A DNA stretch of 43,354 nt from JANRKF01 sp964519595 (GCA_964519595.1 CAZFJN010000011.1:1-43354); one strand, 5' to 3'. Shown: positions 8,701 to 16,437, counted from the first letter of the stretch. Made by a program: numbers and translations. Notes: a model not told the origin generated them from the sequence alone.

Positions 8701-9292
8701 CAATGAGCTGATTCAATTCAAAACCGCAACGCTGGTTGGCGATAATACATATAGTCTAAGCGGCTTGCTGCGTGGCAGACTTGGCACGCAATGGGCGATT
8801 TCCGGACATGCTGCCGGAGAGCGTTTTGCGCTCATTGATAGTAGAATAATGAGGCTGCTTAGCAATTCAGTGATTAATTTGCCGCGTTCATACAAGGCGG
8901 TTACTTTTGGCGGTTCTATTGCTGATGTGGCGGCAGATAATTTTACTTTTTCCGGCGTTGCGCTTAAACCTTACTCTCCGGTTCATATCAGCGGCGCAAG
9001 AGACGGTAGCGGAAATTTATCTATAAGCTGGATAAGGCGCGCGCGAATTTCTGGCGAATGGAGCGATTCTGTCGATGTGCCACTTGGTGAAGCAAGTGAA
9101 GCTTATGAGGTGGAAATAATGAATGGCGTAAATGTCGTTCGTACAATTTCCAGCCTTTCAACTTCTGCTGCAAACTATTCCGCCGCAGATCAAACTACTG
9201 ATTTCGGAAGTCCGCAAAGCAGCATTGCTGTAAGAATTTATCAACTCTCCGCCCTTATCGGCAGAGGATACGCCGGAATCGCAACCATATAA
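5750..9292 (+). CDS. GTA gp15-like tail/host-specificity protein with TIM-barrel domain (gapped)
   Basis: The large baseplate/fibre-hub protein of GTA-type tails, expected at the tail tip for receptor contact and glycan processing. The N-terminus has a Gly/Ala-rich tail-tip segment (PFGGQLGSFVGRSIGG). The GTA TIM-barrel domain follows and ends near residue 588, with glycosidase-like acids E428 (IGSEL) and E580 (FTEFG). After the gap come the conserved GHWVNGKLG and a phage-tail domain, then a Ser/Ala-rich C-terminal part. The 100 N at 7516-7615 fall inside the gene, so the 1180-aa reading is nominal. Family members have far more residues between FTEFG and TGHWxNGxLG than the 33-34 allowed here. 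No clear Shine-Dalgarno precedes the ATG. Confidence 0.9.
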   Translation: MASIILSTAGSSIGAASGLPFGGQLGSFVGRSIGGIIDNKLFGSKAKIRGSRLADLSVQASTYGKMIPLVYGTVRIAGNIIWSRPIKEVLTSNSGGSGGGKGGGGRASSTSSSYSYYATFAIAICEGAVDEIHRIWADAKQLDLSQYTHRIYLGTETQTADSLISSFEGADKTPAYRGLAYVVFEDFPLADFGNRLPNFTFEVKKKSLYADYNDQFLEEEIAAMVIIPGAGEFVYDTEIASKISGADVGGNWIQQGNQIKINMHNPTGAANALLAIDQLKDTCPNVEWISVVASWFGDTMDAGSCVVKPGVEFQNSAVISPTEWTVAGFNRATARLITQISGAPQYGGTPDDASLVRFIDQLKTRGFKVAFYPLMFMDIIGKPWRGDLTGSATDVASFFTKTNGYNAFVNHYASLLVGKIDAFIIGSELKGLTKVSSSAGVYPAVTALVNLAASVKTTLGSSVKITYAADWSEYHHTDGGWYNLDPLWSSANIDVVGIDAYFPLSEAQSSIYDIDTIRSGWTSGEGYDFEYTDVARTVQAPLSPAYAWKNIAWFYNNQHINPNSVATGWTPGMKKIWFTEFGFPSVDVXXXXXXXXXXXXXXXXXXXXXXXXXXXXXXXXXXWKTGHWVNGKLGISSLAAVVSDLCARAGLAADDIDVTDINIPLEGFVISAQQSIRASLESLQNAFFFDAAESDYILKFIPRGGNSVSAIDDSELILREEDSGNSSFRMKRAQEVELPRRVNIMYLNRLTSYQPATQYAQREVTESKDVNTIDLPLVLADQTAKNIADITLYTAWLSRISYQFTLPPKYFALEPADVIEVNAAGVAHRMRIMSTRLVSGGIAIEAVAEDVSAYDFYQIPGENILNNADNNTLPETEMLLLDMPALPGDLEAQSFLRIAACGRSAGWQGAAVYRSDDGGANYSRMLDATSATAIGTVSNILANFTGGNIFDETSTITVLLLGNTQLQSVSELAVLNGANAAMVGNELIQFKTATLVGDNTYSLSGLLRGRLGTQWAISGHAAGERFALIDSRIMRLLSNSVINLPRSYKAVTFGGSIADVAADNFTFSGVALKPYSPVHISGARDGSGNLSISWIRRARISGEWSDSVDVPLGEASEAYEVEIMNGVNVVRTISSLSTSAANYSAADQTTDFGSPQSSIAVRIYQLSALIGRGYAGIATI
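7516..7615. other. Assembly gap (100 N)
   Basis: Exactly 100 undetermined bases lie inside the gp15-like gene. A round number suggests a scaffolding placeholder. The reading frame happens to stay open across it, but true length and frame are unknown. Confidence 0.98.
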
Positions 9293-9373
9293 ATCTACAA
9301 AAAACGCTAAGAATAACAAACTAATGAAAATGCAATGATGATTGAACTAACCGCAGTAGTGGTGAAGCGTAGC

Positions 9374-9730
9374 TTATGCATTTTTATTTCTTTTATTTAA
9401 TTTGCTGCGAATTTTCTTTGCGGAATATTCAGCGTAGATTCCCTGATCTGCTTCGCTTATTCCTTGTTCAAGCATTTGTTGCAAATGTTTTATTATCTCC
9501 TGATACGAAACGTTAGTTGCTTCGCCGCGCATAACTTGTCCAATTCCGATTTCAAGCGTACGTTTAAGATTTTCCAGCTTTTCTTCGTATGGTGTTGATT
9601 CTTTGCGGATATTAAAAGAACGCAATGCCTCGCGTACTACTTCGCTGGCATTGCTATACATGCCACTTTTTACTTTATTGTGAATTAATTTTGCCAGTTC
9701 CGGCGTTAGGGAAATATTCATAGCAACCAT
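9374..9730 (-). CDS. ParD-like ribbon-helix-helix antitoxin (orphan)
   Basis: The N-terminus (MNISLTPELAKLI then GMYSNASEVVREALR) matches the ParD/CopG family of DNA-binding antitoxins, which form ribbon-helix-helix dimers, repress their own promoter and neutralise ParE-type toxins. I start it at 9730 because AAGGAG lies seven bases upstream; this gives 118 aa beginning MVAMNIS. The C-terminal ~60 residues are longer than in a minimal ParD and are helical and charged. No toxin gene accompanies it: only 81 bases separate its stop from the gp15-like gene and the upstream space is intergenic. It sits on the minus strand inside the plus-strand tail module. Function as an orphan antitoxin or local repressor is inference. 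Confidence 0.85.
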   Translation of the reverse strand: MVAMNISLTPELAKLIHNKVKSGMYSNASEVVREALRSFNIRKESTPYEEKLENLKRTLEIGIGQVMRGEATNVSYQEIIKHLQQMLEQGISEADQGIYAEYSAKKIRSKLNKRNKNA

Positions 9731-9807
9731 AACAAAGCTCCTTAAATTCAGATTTGCCCCTGATAATTGTAGCATTAATGTCAGAGAATATCAAATAATT
9801 ATCAAGA

Positions 9808-9827
9808 TATAGCATAATATAGCATAA
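9808..9827. promoter_or_regulatory. Tandem decamers, candidate RHH operator
   Basis: Two perfect head-to-tail copies of TATAGCATAA with a 10 bp period lie between the divergent ParD-like and DUF2793 genes. Ribbon-helix-helix repressors commonly bind repeats spaced by one helical turn. A 17 bp palindrome (TTGCCA-ATTAA-TGGCAA, 9829-9845) directly follows. Assignment as the operator of the adjacent antitoxin is inference. Confidence 0.45.
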
Positions 9828-9920
9828 ATTGCCAATTAATGGCAAAAAATGTCAAATTTTACACAGTTTTCTCTAATTTTTTAAGCAGAATAATATCAAA
9901 AACCATGAAAGGAAATCATA

Positions 9921-10568
9921 ATGGCTAATACTAATCATTTAATTCTGACGCTTGTTGAGCAATCGCAGGCGCAGAAGGAAGTTACCGTGAATGCGGCCTT
10001 ATCAAAAATAGATGCTATTTTAAATACTGGCGCAAAAAGCCGCAGCATTGCAACTCCGCCAGGATCTCCGGCGGCGGGAGATGTTTATATCGTCGCTTCC
10101 TCGCCAACCGGAGCATGGTCAGGGCAGGGCGGTAACATCACTTATTACGATCAGACATGGAAATTCATCGCGCCGCGTGAAGGTATGACGCTGTGGATTA
10201 ATGACGAAGATGTTTTATATGTCTACGATGGCGCGAATTGGCAATCACAGGCGATTATTGTTTATTCAACTCTTTCCGGCACAGCACATACGCTTGACGG
10301 AAGCTATGTCGGAAAAACCATTCTAACCAGCAACGCCTCGGCAGTTACTCTTACTTTGCCGAATTCACTATATGTTGGTTTTCATTGTCGCGTTGTTCAA
10401 TATGGCGGCGGACAAATCACCTTCTCGCCTGCTTCCGGCGCGTTAAGAAGAAATCGGCAAAGTCACACTAAATCCGCCGGACAATATGCAGTTTGCAATC
10501 TGGAAGTTGTCGCCAATTCCGGCGGCAGCGCAGCAGAATATATTTTATCAGGAGATACAGCAGCATGA
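9921..10568 (+). CDS. DUF2793 phage/GTA tail-associated protein
   Basis: A 215-aa protein whose first ~110 residues match the DUF2793 domain: LTLVEQSQAQKEVTVNAAL, then PPGSPAAGDVYIVA, a WSGQGG turn and an APREGM-LWI segment. This domain is common near tail-fibre genes of alphaproteobacterial prophages and GTAs. The C-terminal ~100 residues are beta-rich (TLDGSYVGKTILTSNASAVTLTLP) and resemble a fibre head. AAAGGAAA precedes the ATG at a good distance. It overlaps the next gene by four bases (ATGA), so the two are translated together. The exact structural role is not established. Confidence 0.88.
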   Translation: MANTNHLILTLVEQSQAQKEVTVNAALSKIDAILNTGAKSRSIATPPGSPAAGDVYIVASSPTGAWSGQGGNITYYDQTWKFIAPREGMTLWINDEDVLYVYDGANWQSQAIIVYSTLSGTAHTLDGSYVGKTILTSNASAVTLTLPNSLYVGFHCRVVQYGGGQITFSPASGALRRNRQSHTKSAGQYAVCNLEVVANSGGSAAEYILSGDTAA

Positions 10569-10750
10569 GTTATGTAATACAAGAATCACGCTTCAGGCTT
10601 GATCGAAAAATACCACTGGCACTTATTCTGGCAATTACGATTCATTTAGGAGCAGCACTGATCTGGGCAGCGCAATTAGATACGCGCGTAGCGAGAATTG
10701 AACGAGATATTGATCGTATCAGCGATAAGCTCGACAATTGGAAAAATTAG
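10565..10750 (+). CDS. Small membrane protein with coiled coil, holin/XhlA-like candidate
   Basis: A 61-aa protein starting at the ATG that overlaps the DUF2793 stop. Residues 16-37 form one membrane segment (PLALILAITIHLGAALIWAA) and residues 38-60 are an amphipathic charged helix (LDTRVARIERDIDRISDKLD). Size, position at the end of a tail module and the TM-plus-coiled-coil layout recall small phage holin or XhlA-type proteins, although XhlA has the reverse order. Function is inference. A longer in-frame reading from 10493 would overlap the DUF2793 gene by 76 bases and is not preferred. Confidence 0.75.
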   Translation: MSYVIQESRFRLDRKIPLALILAITIHLGAALIWAAQLDTRVARIERDIDRISDKLDNWKN

Positions 10751-10758
10751 GAAAGGGG

Positions 10759-10790
10759 GAATTGAGGAATTGGAGAATTGAGGAATTGAA
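10759..10790 (+). repeat. 8-bp tandem repeats (GAATTGAG-like) before dacA
   Basis: Four consecutive octamers GAATTGAG, GAATTGGA, GAATTGAG, GAATTGAA, with a fifth partial copy near 10807, form a purine-rich leader between the small TM gene and dacA. It resembles slippage expansion. The true dacA ribosome binding site (AGGAGG, 10871-10876) is separate. Confidence 0.8.
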
Positions 10791-10880
10791 GAAAGGGGAA
10801 AATGAAGAATTGAGGAACGGAAAATTGTTTACAGTTGCAGGAGGAAATATTAGCTTGGTTTTTGAACATCAGGAGGATTA

Positions 10881-12047
10881 ATGCGGCGAGAATATTTCAG
10901 TTCATTTATACGCTGTTGTCTTGTCGTCATTATTGCGGCAATTATCTGGTTGTTGCCGCTGGCAACTTTTTTGAATTTAAGTTCCGCCAGCGCATTGGCC
11001 GCCTCTAACGCTACTAAAAAAATATCATCAGACTCTTCTTCGGAGCAGAAGACAGTGTCTTCTGAACGGAAAACAGAAAAAAAATCAGCCACAAAAGCTG
11101 ATAAAAATAAGAAAAAAAGCAAAGCTGCCACTAACAAAGCAAAACGCCAGAGCAAAGCCGCCAGAAAACGCTTAAAACGCCTCTATGGCGCACGTCCTTC
11201 CGCTCAGTCGGCGGACAAATTTGCGGCAGTGGTGGTTGATACGGCAACAGGCAACGTTCTTTATGAAAAAAATGCTGATGCTTTGCGCTATCCGGCATCA
11301 CTTACCAAGATGATGACCTTATATCTGACCTTTGATGCGCTTAAAAAAAACAAGCTGCGCTTACAGCAGGAAATTCCGGTAAGCAAAAAAGCCTCGGAAC
11401 AACCACAAACTAATGTCAACCTTTCTGCTGGCGATAGAATCAGCGTTGATGATGCGATAAAAGCTCTTGTTGTGCGCTCGGCTAATGATGTTTCTGTCGT
11501 GCTGGCGGAGAAAATTGGCGGCACGACATGGAATTTTGCTCAGCTCATGACACAAAAAGCGCGTGATCTGGGAATGCGCGATACGGTTTTTCGCAATCCT
11601 AACGGCCTTCCTGATGACGGACAATATACTAACGCTTATGATATGGCACGCCTGGGAATTGCCTTGCGCCGTGATTTTCCTGAATATTATTCATATTTCA
11701 AAACCGAGCGTTTTGATTTTCGTGGTATTACATACACAACTCACAACCGTGTGTTGCTGCGTTATGACGGCGCAGATGGTATAAAAACCGGCTATATACG
11801 CGCTTCCGGTTTTAATCTGGTTACTTCAGTTAAAAAAAATGGTCATAGCCTGGTTGCCGTCATAATGGGCGGCAGCAGTGGCACTGCTCGTGATGATATG
11901 ATGATTCGTTTGCTCGACAGAACCTTCGCGGCAATTGATTCCGGAAAAAAGAAAAACGTTGCCGGAAGCGAAGAGAGCAATTCTGATGAGATTATTGATG
12001 ATAAAAACACCGCGCAGTCTGCTTCTTTATCAGCAGCGGTTAATTAG
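10881..12047 (+). CDS. dacA: D-alanyl-D-alanine carboxypeptidase, S11 family (PBP5/6-like)
   Basis: A penicillin-binding protein that trims the terminal D-Ala from peptidoglycan pentapeptides in the periplasm. Residues 1-41 form a signal peptide with a hydrophobic core at 13-33. Then comes an unusual Lys/Ser-rich linker (about 47-100). The catalytic motifs are S140-L-T-K143 (SxxK), S200-A-N (SxN) and K302-T-G. The usual C-terminal beta domain and membrane-anchor helix are lacking; a Ser/Asp-rich tail ends the protein, so it may be soluble or anchored otherwise. AGGAGG lies four bases before the ATG. In alphaproteobacteria dacA usually heads the run dacA-tmk-holB-metG-tatD; here tmk is missing. 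Confidence 0.93.
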   Translation: MRREYFSSFIRCCLVVIIAAIIWLLPLATFLNLSSASALAASNATKKISSDSSSEQKTVSSERKTEKKSATKADKNKKKSKAATNKAKRQSKAARKRLKRLYGARPSAQSADKFAAVVVDTATGNVLYEKNADALRYPASLTKMMTLYLTFDALKKNKLRLQQEIPVSKKASEQPQTNVNLSAGDRISVDDAIKALVVRSANDVSVVLAEKIGGTTWNFAQLMTQKARDLGMRDTVFRNPNGLPDDGQYTNAYDMARLGIALRRDFPEYYSYFKTERFDFRGITYTTHNRVLLRYDGADGIKTGYIRASGFNLVTSVKKNGHSLVAVIMGGSSGTARDDMMIRLLDRTFAAIDSGKKKNVAGSEESNSDEIIDDKNTAQSASLSAAVN

Positions 12048-12061
12048 CATGAAAAATTAAC

Positions 12062-13234
12062 ATGAAAAATTTATTTGAACTTGATTCAGAAGATGCTGAA
12101 GATTACGAAAATGATTATTTAGAATCTCCTGATCTGGAAAAAGAACTGGAAAATCAGGAAGTAAATTCCGAAGATTCAGTAAATGCCGTAGATGATGAAT
12201 TTCATGATAATGATGATTTTTTTTCCAGCGCATTGCGCGGCGATGTTGCAATTATTCTTGCTGATCTTGAACGTCAGCTTGCCAGCGGACGTTTTCCACA
12301 TGGCATTTTACTAGCCGGACAGAAAGGAATCGGCAAAGCGACCATGGCTTTAGAGCTGGCTGGAAAACTGCTTTCTTCCGGCAAGATTTCCGCAGATAAA
12401 AACCTCAGAACACGCCTTATTTCCGGATCACACAGTGATTTATTGATAATCGCGCCGCTTTATGATGAGAAAAAAGAAGAGCTGGCTAGAGAAATTTCCG
12501 CTGAGCAGACAAGGAAAATATCTGAATTTCTTTCGCTTACAGCAGGAGAGGGGGCTTGGCGTGTGGTAATAATAGATGACGCGGAAACCATGAGCTTAAC
12601 CGCCGCTAATGCCTTGCTCAAAATCCTTGAAGAACCGCCGCCGCAAGCAGTTCTAATCCTTGTTTGTCATCAACAAGGCAGGCTGCTTGCGACTATTCGC
12701 TCGCGTTGCCGTGTGATAAAGGTCGCGCCGCTTTCAGCAGATGATTTTACTGTAATTGCCAATAGGCTATTGCCGGAAGCGACAAAAGAGCAAATAGCGC
12801 AGCTTGGCTTGATAAGTGATAATTCACCAGGAATTGCCGCTGAATTATATAATAGCGGCGCGCTTGATCTTTTAGTGAGAATGCGCCTTGTTTTTTCCGG
12901 ATTGCCAGTTGCACAAAATTCACATTTTCAACATTCACATTTGCAACATTCAGATATTCAAGATTCACAGATAATGATGACACATATATTGGAAATTGCT
13001 GAAGAATTATCAGGAGCAAAACAACATAATAATTTTCAGCTATTTACTCGCCTTGCCTTGTATCTTATCAGAGAAAAATCATTGGATGACCTTAAAAACG
13101 CTGAATACTGGGCAATTAAATGGCAGGAAACTTCCGAGCAATTGGCCATTGTCCAAAGCCGTCATCTTGACTATAAATCAGCAATAATCAGCTTTTTTCA
13201 TTCATTTTCATTCACTAGAGATATAGGAACTTAA
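12062..13234 (+). CDS. holB: DNA polymerase III subunit delta'
   Basis: Clamp-loader subunit of the replicative polymerase, an AAA+ protein. Residues 1-55 are a very acidic extension not typical of the family. The AAA core follows: PHGILLAGQKGIGKAT (P-loop-like), RVVIIDDAETM (Walker B-like), NALLKILEEPP and the sensor-1 region ATIRSRC. The C-terminal domain contains three in-frame 5-residue repeats (HFQHS, HLQHS, DIQDS). The gene starts 14 bases after dacA and its stop is five bases before the GTG of metG, so it is in an operon. The bases before its ATG repeat its own start (ATGAAAAATTAAC then ATGAAAAATTTA). Confidence 0.92.
   Translation: MKNLFELDSEDAEDYENDYLESPDLEKELENQEVNSEDSVNAVDDEFHDNDDFFSSALRGDVAIILADLERQLASGRFPHGILLAGQKGIGKATMALELAGKLLSSGKISADKNLRTRLISGSHSDLLIIAPLYDEKKEELAREISAEQTRKISEFLSLTAGEGAWRVVIIDDAETMSLTAANALLKILEEPPPQAVLILVCHQQGRLLATIRSRCRVIKVAPLSADDFTVIANRLLPEATKEQIAQLGLISDNSPGIAAELYNSGALDLLVRMRLVFSGLPVAQNSHFQHSHLQHSDIQDSQIMMTHILEIAEELSGAKQHNNFQLFTRLALYLIREKSLDDLKNAEYWAIKWQETSEQLAIVQSRHLDYKSAIISFFHSFSFTRDIGT
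12918..12962 (+). repeat. 15-bp in-frame tandem repeat inside holB
   Basis: Three units, ATTCACATTTTCAAC, ATTCACATTTGCAAC and ATTCAGATATTCAAG, encode pentapeptides of the type H-x-Q-H-S in a loop of the delta' C-terminal domain. Being a multiple of three, the expansion leaves the frame intact. Confidence 0.85.
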
Positions 13235-13239
13235 AAACA

Positions 13240-14757
13240 GTGAGTAATTATTTCATCACCACGCCAATTTATTACGTTAATGATCGTCCTCATATCGGAC
13301 ATGCTTACACCTCGCTGGCATGTGACGTTACGGCGCGTTTTAAGCGACTTTCCGGCTTTAAGGTCAAATTCCTCACTGGAACTGACGAACATGGTCAGAA
13401 GGTTGAAAAATCCGCCGCCAAAGTGGGAATTTCTCCACAGCAATTCGTTGATAATGTTTCAGCGCATTTCCGCGAAATGGCCGCGCTTATGAAGATAAGC
13501 AATGATGATTTTATACGCACAACTGAACCGCGCCATATAAAATCAGCGCAAGCCTTATGGAAAAAAATGTCTGAAAATGGACATATTTATTTAAGTTCCT
13601 ATTCCGGCTGGTATTCCGTCCGCGATGAAACTTATTATCAGGAAGCAGAGCTTATTGACAAAAAAGCTCCAACTGGCGCTGATGTCGAGTGGGTAGAAGA
13701 GCCTAGCTATTTTTTTGATCTTTCCAAATGGCAGGAAAGGCTGCTGGCGTTTTATGAAGAAAATCCTGATTTCATAAAACCTGAATCACGGCGCAATGAA
13801 ATTATCAGCTTTGTTAAAAGCGGCCTGAGAGATCTTTCTATTTCGCGCACTACCTTTTCCTGGGGAATTCCTGTTCCTGATGATAATCGTCATATAATGT
13901 ATGTATGGTTAGACGCTCTGGCTAATTATCTGTCGGCGCTTGATTATCCGCATATGAACAATGATTATGAGCATTCTTTCTGGCCGGCTGATCTGCATAT
14001 GGTTGGCAAGGATATAATTCGTTTTCACAGCGTTTACTGGCCGGCATTTTTAATGGCCGCTGATTTGCTGCCGCCGCGTCGTGTGTTTGCACATGGCTGG
14101 TGGACGATCGAAGGCGAAAAAATGAGCAAATCGCTTGGCAATGTGATTTCTCCGGCGGATTTAGTCAGCGAATTCGGACTTGATCAGACACGCTGGTTTC
14201 TTCTGCGCGAAGTTCCATTTGGCAATGACGGCAATTTCTCACGCGAGAGAATGGTCAGTGTTATTAATGGTGATCTTGCTAATAATATTGGCAATCTTGT
14301 GCAGAGAACTCTTGCTATGATTGCCAAGAATTGTGAAGGAATGATTCCTGATTGCGGCGATTATCAAGGAATAAGCGACGATAAATTGCGCGAATTATGT
14401 TATGAAAGCCTCACGGTTATTTCCGGCCTTATCGATGAAAATAAAATACATCTGGCTGTAGAGAAAATGCTCAATATCGCCATTGCTTCCAATGGTTTTA
14501 TTGATAAAGAAGCTCCCTGGGCGCTTAAAAAAAGCAATCCTCAGCATATGAATAAGGTTTTATACACGCTTGCCGAGGCAATACGCTGCCTTGGCATATA
14601 TCTAAGCTGTATAATGCCTGATTCAGCAGCAAAGATTCTTGATCTGCTTGCTGTTCCTCAAGATGAAAGAAGCTTCGCCAACATGTCTGACAAATTCTCT
14701 CTTAAACCAGAAACTAAATTACCGCCTCCTGCGGCGATTTTTCCTAGAATTGCCTGA
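13240..14757 (+). CDS. metG: Methionyl-tRNA synthetase
   Basis: Class I synthetase that charges tRNA-Met. The HIGH motif is H18-I-G-H21 and the KMSKS motif is at residues 294-298. The connective peptide lacks the zinc-knuckle cysteines (GWYSVRDETYY instead), so it belongs to the shorter MetG2 type of about 510 residues; here 505. No C-terminal tRNA-binding domain is present. It starts with GTG five bases after the holB stop; TAGGAA inside the holB end serves as ribosome binding site. Confidence 0.96.
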   Translation: MSNYFITTPIYYVNDRPHIGHAYTSLACDVTARFKRLSGFKVKFLTGTDEHGQKVEKSAAKVGISPQQFVDNVSAHFREMAALMKISNDDFIRTTEPRHIKSAQALWKKMSENGHIYLSSYSGWYSVRDETYYQEAELIDKKAPTGADVEWVEEPSYFFDLSKWQERLLAFYEENPDFIKPESRRNEIISFVKSGLRDLSISRTTFSWGIPVPDDNRHIMYVWLDALANYLSALDYPHMNNDYEHSFWPADLHMVGKDIIRFHSVYWPAFLMAADLLPPRRVFAHGWWTIEGEKMSKSLGNVISPADLVSEFGLDQTRWFLLREVPFGNDGNFSRERMVSVINGDLANNIGNLVQRTLAMIAKNCEGMIPDCGDYQGISDDKLRELCYESLTVISGLIDENKIHLAVEKMLNIAIASNGFIDKEAPWALKKSNPQHMNKVLYTLAEAIRCLGIYLSCIMPDSAAKILDLLAVPQDERSFANMSDKFSLKPETKLPPPAAIFPRIA

Positions 14758-14824
14758 TAATCCTGATAATTGATTGTTTTGTTATTGTTTTGTTATTGTT
14801 TTATGATGATTTTGCAATGATTTT

Positions 14825-15652
14825 ATGATGCTTGTTGATTCACATTGTCACCTTAATTTTCCTGATTTTAAAGCCGATTTGCCGCAAGTAATCGCGCGCG
14901 CTAAGGCTGCAGGGGTAGGGACTATGCAAACAATCTGCACAAAAATGTCGGAATTTGAAGAGGTTTATGCAATTGCTGCTGCAAATGAAGGAGTTTTTGC
15001 GTCAGTAGGAGTTCATCCTAATGATTCAGCTAATGATTCAGGAAAACAGGAAGCACAGGAAATTGTTAGTTCAGAATGGCTTATTGAAAGATGTTCGCGT
15101 AAGAAAGTCATTGGAATTGGCGAAACCGGACTGGATTATCATTATGAAGATTCCAATCGAGAAATACAAAAAACCTCGTTTTTAGAACATATTAAAGCTA
15201 GTCGTGAAACTAAACTGCCGATAATTATTCACACGCGCAATGCTGATGCTGACACGGCAGAAATTCTTTCATCAGAAATTGCCAAAGGCAGCTTCAAAGG
15301 CGTGTTACATTGCTTTACATCTTCGCAACAACTTGCTGAAAAAGCTCTTGAACTTGGCTTTTATATTTCTCTTTCCGGAATTATAACTTTTAAAAACGCC
15401 ACTGCTTTGCATGAAATTATCCGCTTAATTCCGCTGGAAAGGCTGCTGGTTGAAACTGACTCGCCATATCTTGCGCCAGTTCCTTATCGCGGTAAACGTA
15501 ATGAGCCGGAATATGTCGTTCATACTAACCGCGCCTTATCAGTAATAAAAAATATCAGCGAGGAAGAATGCGCGCGCATAACTACAGAGAATTTCTTCCG
15601 GCTTTTTGATAAAGCGGCTGATGTAGTTGATAAGGCTAAGGCGGCGCTATGA
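14825..15652 (+). CDS. tatD: TatD family metal-dependent hydrolase/DNase
   Basis: A 275-aa TIM-barrel hydrolase. Metal ligands are H7 and H9 (DSHCH), E100 (GETGLDYH), H136 (IIHTR), H162 (HCF) and D212 (ETDSPYLAP), all in canonical order, and the PYRGKRNEP signature is present. TatD proteins are 3'-5' exonucleases acting in DNA repair and RNA quality control. It overlaps the next gene by four bases (ATGA). The 67 bp before it hold two copies of GTTATTGTTTT. Confidence 0.93.
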   Translation: MMLVDSHCHLNFPDFKADLPQVIARAKAAGVGTMQTICTKMSEFEEVYAIAAANEGVFASVGVHPNDSANDSGKQEAQEIVSSEWLIERCSRKKVIGIGETGLDYHYEDSNREIQKTSFLEHIKASRETKLPIIIHTRNADADTAEILSSEIAKGSFKGVLHCFTSSQQLAEKALELGFYISLSGIITFKNATALHEIIRLIPLERLLVETDSPYLAPVPYRGKRNEPEYVVHTNRALSVIKNISEEECARITTENFFRLFDKAADVVDKAKAAL

Positions 15653-16422
15653 AAGTCACTATACTTGGTTGCGGCAGTTCTTACGGCGTTCCTGTGATTG
15701 CCTGCGATTGCGCGGTTTGCGTTTCCGCAGATACTAAGAATAAGCGCACGCGAGTATCTTTGCTTGTTGAAAAAGAGGGCGTAAATATCCTCATAGACAC
15801 TTCTCCTGATTTTCGTAATCAGGCATTGCGTGAGAATATTCGCAAAATTGATGCTGTTCTTTACACACATGATCACGCTGATCACACGCACGGCATTGAT
15901 GAATTGAGGACTTTCAGTCATTTAGCGCAAAAACCTATAGGAATTTATAGCAATGCAGAAACTATAACGCAGCTTCAGCAGCGCTTTCCTTATATTTTCA
16001 AACATCGTCCGGAAATCAATTACTTATTGCCAACTCTTGAAGCTAATATTGCTGTTGATAAAACTGTTGGTAATTTTGAGGTTTGTGGTCAGAAAATAAG
16101 CTATTTTACACTACAACATGGCAACTCTAAGACAATTGGATATCGCATTGATAATATTGCTTATTGCGTTGATTGTGATAAGATACCAGATGAGGCTTTT
16201 TCTATGTTGTCAGAGCTTGATGTGCTGATTGTAGATTGTTTGTCTTACAAACCATCATTCAGCCACGCGCATTTAGAACTGACGCTTTCCTGGATAGAAA
16301 GGGCAAAGCCGAAAAGGGCGGTGCTTACACATATGAATCACAATATCGACTATCACGAACTAAAAACATCATTGCCAGCCGGAATAGAGCCGGCCTTTGA
16401 TGGAATGAGAATAACAATTTGA
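15649..16422 (+). CDS. MBL-fold metallo-hydrolase (PhnP-like)
   Basis: A metallo-beta-lactamase-fold phosphodiesterase. The metal motif is H74-D-H76-A-D78-H79; a later histidine (LQHGN), an Asp (YCVDCD) and THMNHN complete the site. The N-terminal run of cysteines C8, C19, C21 and C24 (CGSSYGVPVIACDCAVC) is the extra zinc site seen in PhnP-type enzymes. In alphaproteobacteria this gene regularly follows tatD, and here the two are translationally coupled by an ATGA overlap. No phosphonate genes are near, so the substrate is unknown. Confidence 0.9.
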   Translation: MKVTILGCGSSYGVPVIACDCAVCVSADTKNKRTRVSLLVEKEGVNILIDTSPDFRNQALRENIRKIDAVLYTHDHADHTHGIDELRTFSHLAQKPIGIYSNAETITQLQQRFPYIFKHRPEINYLLPTLEANIAVDKTVGNFEVCGQKISYFTLQHGNSKTIGYRIDNIAYCVDCDKIPDEAFSMLSELDVLIVDCLSYKPSFSHAHLELTLSWIERAKPKRAVLTHMNHNIDYHELKTSLPAGIEPAFDGMRITI

Positions 16423-16437
16423 AGCAGGAATATTCAA

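Noticed and set aside
9293..9920. Search for a ParE/RelE toxin next to the ParD-like gene
   Set aside because: Neither flank has a reading frame of toxin size on either strand.
10850..11155. Minus-strand 101-codon frame opposite dacA
   Set aside because: It is the antisense of the dacA signal peptide and Lys-rich linker.
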